A DNA stretch of 64,000 bases from positions 548,939 to 612,938 of the forward strand of contig CM030941.1 in NCBI GenBank assembly GCA_018136815.1, given 5' to 3'. The translations under genes and the position numbers were made by a program. The stretch is from Isochrysis galbana. Taxonomy: Eukaryota > Haptophyta > Isochrysidales > Isochrysidaceae. How positions within the stretch are numbered: position 1 is the first letter of the stretch; each line of letters opens with the position of its first letter. Shown here piece by piece: positions 21,134-30,732 of this stretch. The notes under the pieces were generated by a model. It made no database searches and had not been told where the DNA came from. It worked only from the letters and a program-made list of their open reading frames with translations.

Positions 21134-24100
21134 ATGGCCAGCCGCTACGGGCTGGGCAAGCAGGTGCGCCCCTTCAGCGTGGGCAAGCAGGCTCGGCCGG
21201 TGGGCGGGGGCAAGCAGGTACGGCCGGTCGGTGGCGGAAAGCAACTCAGCCAGCGCAACTTCTACGGCGGCAAGCGCCCTCGCGCTGGCTCGGACGACGA
21301 GGACGAGGAGGAAGACGAAGACGAGGACGGGCAGGAGGAGGAGGAGGAGGAGGAGCAGGAGCAGGACCAGGCGGAGGAGGAGGAGGAAGGGGAGGAGGAT
21401 GAGGATGAGGAGTTCGGGGAATGGCACGAGGGAGAGGAAGGGAAGGAGGAGGAGGAAGAGGACGACGATGATGACGATGCGCACGACGCGCCCGCACCTG
21501 TCGGCAAGGTTGGCAAGGCAATGGCTGTAGGCATCGGGATGGGTAAGCGGCCCGTCGGCATCGGCATGGGTAAGCAGGCGCGACCCGTCGGCATCGGTAT
21601 GGGTAAGCAGGCGCGGCCCGTCGGCATCGGCAAGGGCAAGCAGGTGCGGCCTGTCGGCATCGGCATTGGCAAGGGCAAGCAAGTGCGGCCCATTGGTGTC
21701 GGCATTGGCAAGGGCAAGCAGGCGCGGCCAGTTGGTGTCGGCATCGGCAAGGGCAAGCAAGCGCGGCCTGTCGGCATTGGCATTGGTAAGGGCAAGCAGG
21801 CACGGCCTGTCGGCGTCGGCGTCGGCAAGGCGGTGGGCGTAGGGCTGGGCAAGGGGAAGCAGGCCAGTCGAGTAGTCCACGGTGGGAAACAAGTGACTCA
21901 GCGCCAGTTCTACGGTGGGAAGCGGCCAAAGGAGAAGGTGGCCAGCGACGACGACGACAGCGAGGAGGCAGAAGAGAGCGAGGAAGAGGCCGACAGAGAA
22001 AGCAAGGATGTGGACGGTGACGGCAGCGACACGAGCGATGGTAGCAACAATGCTTCCGACAAGGAAGATGAGGCTGCGGCCGCCCCCTCTCGCCCGGGCA
22101 GGCTGCGCTCGGCTGCCGATATGTCGGACGATGCGGAGGAAGAGGAGGAGGTAGGGCCGCTCCTGAACCTCTCTCTGCCTCTCGCCCACGGATATGTGTC
22201 CCAATGTACTTCTGCGCACGTGTGAGGATGTCGTCGCGCACATGCCTCTGCGCATTGGCGGCGGAGTTGCGGAGACATGCGCTGCTAGTCTATGCGTTGG
22301 GTTGGGACGCGCCTGCTAACATCTGTGCGATCCAACTGGGTATTCATTCTCATTTCGGCTTCTCTCTTTGCTTGATCATCGTTGACTAGGACCTCACTCG
22401 CCTTGACTGCATGCTGCAGGATGAGCTCGATTACAACTCTGCCGACGATTACGATGATGACCTATACAAGGGGCCAGAAGATCGCGCCCGCCTTGCTGCT
22501 ATGAACGAGATGGAGCGTGAGATGATCCTTGCTGAGCGCGGTGAGAAGCGCGACAATCGGTATGCCGCTCGCGCACATCTTTTTGGCTCTCGACCACTAA
22601 TTGGCGCATACACCCCGTGGTGCAGCCCATTAATTGCAAGCCACTGACACATCTATTGGCCGTCTAAGCCCGACTTTCTAACCTGCCCAATGCACGAATG
22701 TCCCCAGTAACGCAAGTCTCTCGCTGACAGCCACCAATCCGCTGCCTCTAACCCAGGCGCGAGGACCTCCTCGTGCGCGCCAAGCTCAAGGAGCAACGAG
22801 AGCGCAACGCCGCAGCGAAGCGAACGAGCGCGCGAGCCAAGGCGGCTGTTGGATCCGACAAGGCGGCACAGGTGCGAGCTTGAGCATCGGCGATGAACCC
22901 ATAGGGTGGGGGCTTTCAGAGGCTTGAATGGGCAGGTGCTGCCATGAGAGGCGTTTAGTGCTTAGGTTGTTCGGCTCACCAAGTGGCATAGGAATTGGTC
23001 GTAGCAATCGCACAACAGAGTTGGTCATCTCGAGTTGAGCCAAGCAGACCAGCTTGCCGGTCATCGTCGGCTCATCCCAATTCACAACCCTTGACCCCCC
23101 CCCCCCCCGGCTGCAATAGATGCGAGACCTCGCCTCCAAACGAGAGCAGCAAGCACAAAAGCGCAAGGAGGCGGAGCGCGAACGCTTGCGCGCTGCTGCG
23201 CAAGAGGACGAAGCCGATGAATCTGGCGGCGACGCGTATACCACCGCCATGCCCTCCGCAACAGCCGACTTAGCCATTGACGCCGACGACGACCTCAATC
23301 GGCCGCCAATTTCTCCCGGAGTGACCGCAAACAAGACGTTTGAGATCCCCGCCAAGGTTGAAGAGCTCGAACGCATCCGGCTGACTCGCCAAAAGCTGGA
23401 GAAGTGGCTACTCGAGCCGTTCTTCGATCGTGTGGTACCGGGCTGTTACGTGCGCATTGGTATTGGCGATCAAGGTGGCAGACCTCTTTACAGAGTCGCC
23501 GAGGTCTATATTTGCCCCATCCCACCCATCTTGTCGGGCGCTTGTCATTCGCACAAGCCGTATCTTCATCTTGGTAGAGTCGACCGTCCCCCTGATCTGC
23601 TTTTATGGCAATGGGCGTTTCACATTGACGCGCCCTCTTCTGCCTCGCACCTAGGTGGTGGGCGTCAAGGACGGCTTTCGGCCGTATATGTTGGGTCGGG
23701 CTAAGACCGATAAGCGGCTTCTCCTCAAGATAGGCAACTCGACCAAAGCATTCGGCATGACATTTGTCTCAAACCAAAACTTCGAACCGGGAGAGGTGCG
23801 CAACAGCTAAGAACGCCGTGCCCGCGTTCAATCGTTTCTTCCCTTGTGGCACGGTTTGCAAAGGCATTTCCTGCGGGCCTAGTCGATTGGCACCTGTGCT
23901 GTGAGCCTAGCCGGAACGATTCACTTGCCGAGACGAAGTCCCTCCAGGTCGGCGCACTAATCCTCCTTCCCGTCTTAATCCTTAGCTCTCCAAATTTGAG
24001 CGGGCGTCCCGAGAAGCCGGAGCTCATCTCCCCACGTCCGCTGCCATCACCGCCAAAGTAGAAGAGTTGAAGCGCTACCGCGACCATGTCTACACCGAGG

Positions 24101-25514
24101 AAGAAATCAACATGATGCTTCAAGCGAAGAGGCAGGTGAGAACCGGGGTGATTCACAGACGATCACACTGATATACTGTACCCGCAATCGCCTCCATCCC
24201 AGCTCCCCTTCTCGCCTCTCGTCGACGGGAGCCTCTTTTGGTCGTCTCGGCACTCGTGATCGCTTGCGCACGCTCTCCTCAGGCTGGTGTGGCTCGCGGA
24301 AATCTCGCCAGCGAGAGCGCTCGCGTAAAGTTCAGCATTGAGGCTGCCGAAGCACGCGGCGAGACGGAGAAAGCTGCCCAACTGGAGAAAGAGGCCCAGG
24401 CCATGGCTGAGCGGCTTGCTGCGGAAAAGGCCGCGCAGGTGCGGCCTCATTGTTTTGCTTGCTCGTCAAGTTGGGTTCAGGACTCTCAGCCACCTCGCCC
24501 TTTTACCGATGCCGTCGCTGTCGCCTACAGGAGAAGCGCGAGGCGACAGCTTTCCGCATCCGTGACATCAACATGCGGAACCGGGCGTTCGAGCTCAAGG
24601 TTTCCGCCGCTGCGGGCGCCAAGGCCCTTGCCCAGCGTACCGGCGAGGCTCCCTCTGTCAAGGATCCTTTCGCTCGCATCGAGAATCGGGGTACAAATTA
24701 CTACACGATCGCATCGAAAGTTGAGCCGGCGCCTGCTCAACTGGCCGCTGCCGGGGAGGAATCTACAAAGGACGGCACATCTGGAGAGGTCACCGGGACT
24801 AATTTGTCGGTAGAAGTGCCGGAATCGGAAGTGCCCACTGCAGGCATGGGCGACGCTGTGTCGCCCGGCTTCCAAGCGCTTCTCTCGACGCCGCGAACGG
24901 CAGGCGCCAGCGGTGGAACTTCCCCGGGAGAGCTCGATGAAGCGGCGGCGGCGGCGGCGGCTGCGGCGGCGGTGGCATTTGGCGATGTGCTACCTGCTTC
25001 TAAGGGGGTGACCGGCGGGCTGCTTGATGGAGCGGCAGCAGCTGCGGCTGGCGTAGCAGCAGCAGCTGGAGGCGTCGGCAGACCGCCACTAGTGGGCAAG
25101 AGAGTGAAGGCACACATGGTAAGACAGCCTTCGGATGCTCCATAAAGTAGGCATCAGCGGGTAATCAACCCTTCGGTGACACAAAAGGCATTCTTGCAGC
25201 TAGCACCCAAGCCCCCTTTTGCTCGGGCATTTTTCCTGCCGTTGAATAGCACTGAGGCTAGGCGTCCACCCAACCTTCACGTTGGCAATATGCCTCCTCA
25301 CTCTCTTGTCCAATGCTCTGAGTAGGCAATCGACCTGGACATTGATCTCAGCGCAGCTTCCCTGTCGAATGCCGCCGCCAAGCCACGCAAACCTACTCTT
25401 CTTCGGTTCCGAGACTCAGGAGCCTCGCGCAGCACCACCATGGATACGACCACGTCGCGCCGAGGCGCAACCCTTTCGGTATCTGATTACAAGAGGCGTA
25501 TGGGCATCCTCTAA
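21134..25514 (+). CDS. RTF1: RTF1, Paf1-complex subunit with Plus3 domain (9 exons, 959 aa)
   Basis: Exons 21134-22150, 22420-22559, 22757-22871, 23120-23503, 23655-23795, 23986-24135, 24283-24438, 24531-25118 and 25326-25514 sum to 960 codons with all phases compatible; donors are GTAGGG, GTATGC, GTGCGA, GTCTAT (atypical), GTGCGC, GTGAGA, GTGCGG and GTAAGA. RTF1 works in the Paf1 complex on elongating RNA polymerase II and supports H2B ubiquitylation. The conserved [20 protein letters not shown] block is at about 355-375. The Plus3 domain starts near 505 ([29 protein letters not shown]) and runs through [12 protein letters not shown]; a coiled, charged C-terminal half ends [10 protein letters not shown]. 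The first 339 residues are unusual: GKQ(A/V)RPV repeats, an acidic block, about ten [11 protein letters not shown]-type units (21529-21850) and two QRxFYGGKRP motifs. The start is the first ATG of an open frame after a C-run. Confidence 0.93.
21529..21850 (+). repeat. In-frame tandem repeat in RTF1 exon 1 (Gly-Ile-Gly-Lys-Gly-Lys-Gln units)
   Basis: Imperfect units of about 30-42 bp encode variants of [11 protein letters not shown]. Synonymous and spacer differences between units (GTCGGCATC, GTTGGTGTC, ATTGGCATTGG) show they are not a fresh duplication. Confidence 0.9.
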
Positions 25515-27018
25515 TCAACTGATTGTGTCTCAAAGGCCTATGAGCGACGAGCAAGCTTCCGAGCCCAACTCCTTCTGCAGCTATTTCTCACGTTCGCGGC
25601 GCGATCCGCCCGAGCGACTAGAGGTGCGTCCTCAAGCGGCACCAAGACCGTCCGCGACGCGAGGACTACGAGAGCGGTACAAAATGTTCGTGCACGCTTT
25701 ATTGCGCGAGAGATACGAGTGGAGCCGCGCGAGCCTGGTCGGAGCAGGTCATGGACCATAGACCGCCTAGTCCCATCGGCAGAGAGGGCTCATTTGGCAT
25801 TGTCGCTGGCCCTCGTGTGCTCTCGAGGGCTGTTGTGTTGATCTATGGTTGTGCCTTTGTTGTAGGCAGAGTGGTTGTGGCTGTGGTGGTGGTTCTAGTG
25901 TAAGAGGAATGTTGAACCGCATGGAGGAGCACACGCTCAAATCGGGGGTTAGAGCCGAGGGCTCGAGGCACAGGGGCAAGGCGATAAGGCCGGCGGGGTG
26001 GCGAGCGACACGGCGCTGGCGACCGGGGGCACACACGGGGCAGAAGCAGGCTAGGGAGCGCTCATGGCGAGGAAAAGGGGGGAAGAGAACGGGGTGGATA
26101 CGCAAGGAAAAGGAGGCAGGTGCGGGATACACGCACAGCGAGAACGAATCAAGGCGGGATCGGATCCCCCGACGGGAGAGGGAGAGCACAAGGGGGGGCT
26201 CTAATTAATTAAGAGGGAGAGAGATAGGGCGGTCAAACTATACAGGGCCTTTTCATTACTAATATCCCCTCCGTCATGCGCGCTCACGCTCTACCCGTAA
26301 AGAAATTGCGACCGCACTCGCGGGGGGGATCGGTTCCTTGATATTTGGCATTTGATTCCCGCCCGATGCAGCAGGGCTGTGTCAGGCTGCCGACAGTCCG
26401 ACCACCCCCTGACCCTCTGGCGTCGTTGCCCGCGCAGCCCACCAAGCTCCTCACAGCGCGCACACGCGGCTACTCAAGCTGCCGGAGAGCCCCCGCCCCG
26501 ACCATCTCAACCTGCGGCTACCAAATGGAAGCCAAAGACCTGAGAGGTGAGAGGGCTCGGTGGGCCTTGTCGGCCATGATTCCGCCCCCCCACTCCCCTC
26601 GCCAAGAACGGTGGGGGAAAGGCTGCAAAAATGTAGGATCAAGTGCCGCTAAGGGGGGGGGGGGGGGGACACCGATCCAATTCCACCCGCCCGTTCCCCC
26701 TTGGACTGCCTGCTATTCCTCCTCCGTTGACAATGTGCCCGTGGCTGCCGTTGGCTGGTCCAGTGCAGAAGATTGTGACACATGATGCCCTCAGCACCAA
26801 TAGCACATCCACCAACAAGATCTCACTGTGGAGACGATGCAAAGATCCAGCACCTTCGGACAACATGGTGGGGAACGAACAACATGGTGGGGAACGAGGA
26901 CGAAACATGCCTTCTTCCAATACCCATGGAACATCTATTTCCCTTAGCATTGAAAGAGGACGAAAAAGGATGATGCCAGCCAACCTTTCCTCTCGTTGTT
27001 TGACAGGTTGAGTCTCAT
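25515..27018. other. Intergenic region between RTF1 and NSUN2, convergent 3' ends
   Basis: RTF1 ends at 25514 (plus) and NSUN2 ends at 27019 (minus), so this region carries both 3' ends. It has a G-run (about 26655-26668) and a perfect short tandem duplication of CAACATGGTGGGGAACGA at about 26861-26898. The ORFs here are low-complexity and lack recognisable domains. Confidence 0.55.
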
Positions 27019-28000
27019 TCACTCGCCCGCAGCGGGCCTGAGGATTTCCTCGAGAAGCGGCTTGGCTATGGGACACATGATGTAACAGCCACCGCTCTTG
27101 GGGATCCTCCGGAATGCCTTCAGTCCGGCGCGCACTGGGTGAAAACGTCCATCTGGCTTTCCAACCGAATCGGCATCACAATTCTGCAACCCAGGTGCGC
27201 GCAGGCCTTGCCTCTCAACATCAGCGATTTTGCTATGGTCTCTCCGTTTGGTGTGCAGGAGCGCACTGAGAGCAGGCGAAAAAATGACAAGGGATCGAGC
27301 TCTCGAGCAGCCCTTCTTGCCACCAGCACCAACTTTGCAATGGATTCTTGGCTGCAGTCGCCGACAAGCTGCTGCGGCTGCATCGCCGTCCAGTCCGAAT
27401 ACGCTTTTGACCACTGACAATAAGAGGGATGCTGGCGCTCGCTTATACTGATGGAAAGGACGAACAACCCGCCTTCCGTCCGCCTGGACGAAGTCAGAAG
27501 CCTCTTCACATGCCCAACCCTTGTCCTTGGATGCTGGTTGCAACAAAAAAGCCCGAGGTTGCCGGGGAAGGGATGCAGTGCGGCGAAGGAGGGCTACGAA
27601 AAACCCTCCCGTGTCCTGGAGGTGAGGTAGCAGGCGAAGGCATCGAGGCAAGTAGGCTGCAGGTGTGGAATCCGCCGGCGGTGGCCACATCGTCCTGCGC
27701 CAGCAACGGCGCTCGCACTTCGGTACACGGCGCCTCTGTGAGACCTCGAAACTTCGTAAGTGTCTCATCCTATCATCAAATACCTTCCACGAGGTCAGAC
27801 CGGGCCGGCGGCGCAGCCCCGGCAACAATGGTGATGTATCCACCAGTTCAAGATCCGGGTGGCGCTGCAGCAGTGCTGCAATCACCGCTTCGTTTTCGAT
27901 TGGGTTCAATGAGCAAGTGGAATAGGCCATCATACCGCCCACCGCAAGTAACGACGCGCCACGGCTTGCGATCTGCAGCTGTAGAGAATGAAGCTGTCGG
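27019..28000 (-). CDS. NSUN2: NSUN2/Trm4-type RNA m5C methyltransferase, 3' part only (about 327 aa)
   Basis: The frame enters from the assembly gap at 28000 and stops at 27019. It holds the motif IV thiol region YSTCSLNPIENEAV with the TC cysteine, then PGLTSWKVFDD, TMWPPPAD, LPRCLRLLPHLQDTGGFFVA (truncated here) and a C-terminal RNA-binding-like tail, in the order found in eukaryotic NSUN2. The family methylates cytosine-5 in tRNA and other RNAs with S-adenosylmethionine, mainly in the nucleus. The N-terminal Rossmann core and the PC-motif cysteine lie in or beyond the gap. A small intron between SQRRR and RTMWPP (about 27700-27735) is possible because that stretch is unlike homologues. Confidence 0.85.
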
Positions 28001-28100
28001 NNNNNNNNNNNNNNNNNNNNNNNNNNNNNNNNNNNNNNNNNNNNNNNNNNNNNNNNNNNNNNNNNNNNNNNNNNNNNNNNNNNNNNNNNNNNNNNNNNNN
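28001..28100. other. Assembly gap (100 N)
   Basis: Exactly 100 N, the usual placeholder for a gap of unknown size. It cuts the NSUN2 gene; the sequence right of it is transposon-derived. Confidence 1.
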
Positions 28101-28152
28101 CGCTCGCGCGCACTTGCTGTGAGCCCCATGATGTAGATGCAATAAAAAGCCC

Positions 28153-28465
28153 TGTCGCATTCGCGAATCGACACTCGTTAGGGTTCTCTTCGTCGTTCGG
28201 TATTTATGGTTATAATTCTCTGCTTTCTCTCGTTCTCGGTCAAAAGCTTCGCGTGGACGCACAGGATCTTGGGTTGTGGAGCGCTCTCTCTCTTTCCCCT
28301 CGAACGAAGAGAAGCGAAGTTTCCCCACCTTTATTCCTTCCTCCCAGGCGCCTCGCAAATAGGTTTAATTTGCTATCTTCCATGCGTCCTGCGTTTCTTT
28401 ATCTGCTTCAGTCTTCAGTGATTGCAATCAGGTTTAATTTGCGACCTCTTCGTATCTCCCCCTTG
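28153..28465 (+). mobile_element. Gypsy LTR fragment
   Basis: Starts TGTCGCATTCGCG, as at 11902, and runs through TATTTATGGTTATAATTC and CTCCCAGGCGCCTCGC to CTTCGTATCTCCCCCTT, where a LINE 5' end interrupts it. The intact LTR at 55024-55043 continues past the same point, so this gives a before/after view of that insertion. Confidence 0.8.
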
Positions 28466-28619
28466 AACTAACTTTATAGTTAGACGCGATGGAGCGCGCC
28501 GGCGCGACTCCCCTCTCCTCCGGGCCCCCCGCCGAGGGCGGCCCCCCTGCCCCCATGGACCAGTCGCTGGCGAAGCGGCCGCGTCCACCCTTAGAGGCCG
28601 AGCAGGTCCCTCCTGGCTC
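28466..28619 (+). mobile_element. LINE (copy-1 family) 5' fragment
   Basis: Hairpin CTAACT-TTAT-AGTTAG at 28468-28483, then ATGGAGCGCGCC at 28489. It encodes the family N-terminus (MERAGATPL, GPPAEGGPPAP, KRPRPP, EAEQV) and then jumps at about 28610 to unrelated GC-rich sequence. Confidence 0.85.
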
Positions 28620-29311
28620 TGGCTCCTGGGTGTCCAAGGATTCCCCAGGGACCCCCCTTACCTGCTTACCTGCCCCCCCCAGACCCCCCCCCCCCCCCCG
28701 CGAACCCCCTCTCCCCACGAAAATCCATGGCGTCGGTGAGTGACTCCCCCGCGGGTCGAAGTTGGGCACTCAGGGCGCGTCTTGGGGGCTTGACGACGTC
28801 ATCACCGGGGGCCGCAAGCGGCCGATTTCGACGAAGTGCGCGGGGGCGGCGGGCGCGATTGGCGTGGCTGTGAGGGCGGCATACCGCACTTTGGTGCTGG
28901 TAGCGCCATCCATTTGGTGAGCGGTGACTGGAACGGCCTCGTGGCGCCCCCGGTCGCGGGTCGAAGTTGGGTTCTCGAGCCCTTGGCGATTTTAGCGGTT
29001 AGCGTCCTTAGTTTTTCGATATTTACGTACACGTTCAAGTCAATGAAAACATAGCGAAAATGTATTGCTATGCGCTATGCATATTGAACCAGGATCTTAG
29101 GTCCGGGTCAGCTGGCCATGCCCATGGTTTCGTGTTTCGCTGCGAGAAGCGCGCATGAAGGCCATCGGTAAAATAATACCGGAGGAGGCCTGACATATAT
29201 TTCCGCACGGCCGTCAGAGTCAGAGGCCTGAAATCGGGTATTTTTCGAAAACTTTGCCGGAAGACCCCCGGGTTTTTTTGCGGATCTCCCATACCGGAAC
29301 ATATAGGAAGC
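28620..29311. other. GC-rich dispersed repeat, no gene
   Basis: GTGTCCAAGGATTCCCCAG here also occurs near 46195-46214. AAAATCCATGGCGTCGGTGAGTGACTCCCCCG recurs at 48769-48800 (first 20 bases identical on inspection), so 28640-28760 and 48655-48800 are copies of one repeat. No coding signal. Confidence 0.55.
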
Positions 29312-29328
29312 TTATTTAGGCCTTCGTT
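29312..29328. repeat. 17-bp target-site duplication, left copy
   Basis: TTATTTAGGCCTTCGTT is repeated exactly at 30106-30122, bracketing the 777-bp element between them. Confidence 0.95.
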
Positions 29329-30105
29329 GAACTAAGTTTATACTTAGTTGACCCATGGGGGGGCACGAGCCCCCCCCCTCTCTCCACTCCTACCCTGCCA
29401 TCTGCCATGGGGGAGGAACCACCCATCCTCCTGGCATGCCTGATGGCTGATGGCTTGCCAGGAGGAGACTGCCTTACTGACCCACTCCCTTCCCCACAGG
29501 CTCGCCCCATTCGCCCATCCTGGCCAGTCGTGGCCAGCCCATTGCTCCAACCCCCCCTCCCCCCCTGGTCGACAGGCAGACAGGTGCAGTGTGGGGGCCC
29601 CAGAGGCTCAGGAGCGCCAGCGAGGGAGAGGCAGGGGAGGCCAGGGCCCAGCCCCAACCTCCTCTGCCCCCTGAGCTGGCCTCCAGGAGCCTCCAGGGGC
29701 CGCCAGAGGGCAGCTGGAGGCCTGCCGCAGGCGCGCCATCGCGCGTGCCGCAGGAGGGGAGAGAGCGCGCGGAGAAGGGGGTGGGCAGAGCGAGAGCGAG
29801 AGCTCCGCCCACCGAAAAATCGGTAAGTCCCGCTCCTGTTTACAGGATAAGTCGGGACAGAGTCGGCCGCCCACTCGGAGACACAGGAGGAAGGGGGGGA
29901 AAGATCACCGGGGGGAGGCGCGGGCCACCGGACCATATCTAAGCCCTTCACCCCTATCCCCCTGTAGTGTACGGGGGGAGCCGCCTGATGGCGAGGGGAG
30001 AAGGGCCGGGGGAGTGGGGGTGTAGAAAGTATGCTACGTACTACGTGTAGTGTAGTAGGTAGTGGTTCCATTCGCCGCGAGTGCGGTAAGAATATAAAAA
30101 GGTTT
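29329..30105 (+). mobile_element. Complete 777-bp non-autonomous LINE-like element
   Basis: Flanked by an exact 17-bp duplication. The 5' end is a perfect hairpin (AACTAAGT-TTAT-ACTTAGTT, 29330-29349) followed by ACCCATGGGGGGG; the 3' end is GAATATAAAAAGG then T5, like the LINE 3' end (GAATATTAAGAAG then T9). It encodes no reverse transcriptase. A weak ORF (29407-29826) ends RRRGWAERERELRPPKNR, and the related ORF at 49103-49678 ends the same way. Similarity to 49575-49100 extends about 500 bp. Confidence 0.88.
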
Positions 30106-30122
30106 TTATTTAGGCCTTCGTT
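30106..30122. repeat. 17-bp target-site duplication, right copy
   Basis: Exact repeat of 29312-29328, right of the 777-bp element. Confidence 0.95.
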
Positions 30123-30732
30123 TGCCCGTTACAGATGGTGCCCTCCGCACCCCCCTAGTGAGTGACCGGGCTACTCATGGCTCATAAGCATAAGTCATAA
30201 GGACAAGAAAGAAGGACCGCCGCCGCCGCCGCTACAGTTCTCCTACCTCTTCGTCTTCCTCGTCCTCGTCTCCGGTCTCCAGCCCGCGTTCATCCAACTA
30301 CTCGTCGACCAGCGATTCGGATTCCGATGTGACCAAGCGCAAAAAGTATTCGGGCCCCCTCCGGTATATTTTTACTGCTGCCCTTCATGCAAGGCACACT
30401 CAACTGGTGACGGAGCCATGAGCTCTGCCAGCTCACAAAGTTCACGAAATGTCTCTTGGCGCGAGGGAGGTTTGGGCTTGGCCGTGGGAGCCATGGGGAA
30501 CATCGCGGGCCGCTTCAAGCGGGCCGTTCTATGAAGCTCATGCCTCTGGTAGGGGTTTGCCCGGAATCTTCAGATTTTTTTTTTCAAGCCAGTGCATCCA
30601 CCATTCAGTACGAACTCTCCTCTCTCTTGGAGCTATTTTCAACTTTTTTGGCGCCTCCCTCTCAGTCTTTCAGTGTGGCGGCGGGCTGCTGCGAGGCGTC
30701 CGCTTCTCCTTCCCCAAGCCGCTCTCGAGCGG
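30123..30732 (+). other. Upstream region of the GH16-like gene, with a T-tailed element end
   Basis: GGAATCTTCAGAT followed by T10 near 30566-30588 matches the 3' ends at 47465-47480 (minus) and 56450-56480, so transposon-derived sequence ends here. 30210-30350 could encode an Arg/Ser-rich peptide but has no clear start or splice context. An upstream exon with a signal peptide for the next gene may be hidden here. Confidence 0.4.

Noticed and set aside
21059-22255. Long antisense ORFs opposite RTF1 exon 1
   Set aside because: They mirror the repetitive sense exon (Leu-Pro-Thr or Cys-Arg repeats) and have no domain; RTF1 exon borders and homology lie on the plus strand.
26639-27076. 145-aa minus-strand ORF next to NSUN2
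   Set aside because: No domain, overlaps a G-run and a short tandem duplication; more likely intergenic.
27848-28358. ORFs spanning the N gap
   Set aside because: They contain 34 unknown residues and join NSUN2 to transposon DNA; they reflect the gap, not a gene.
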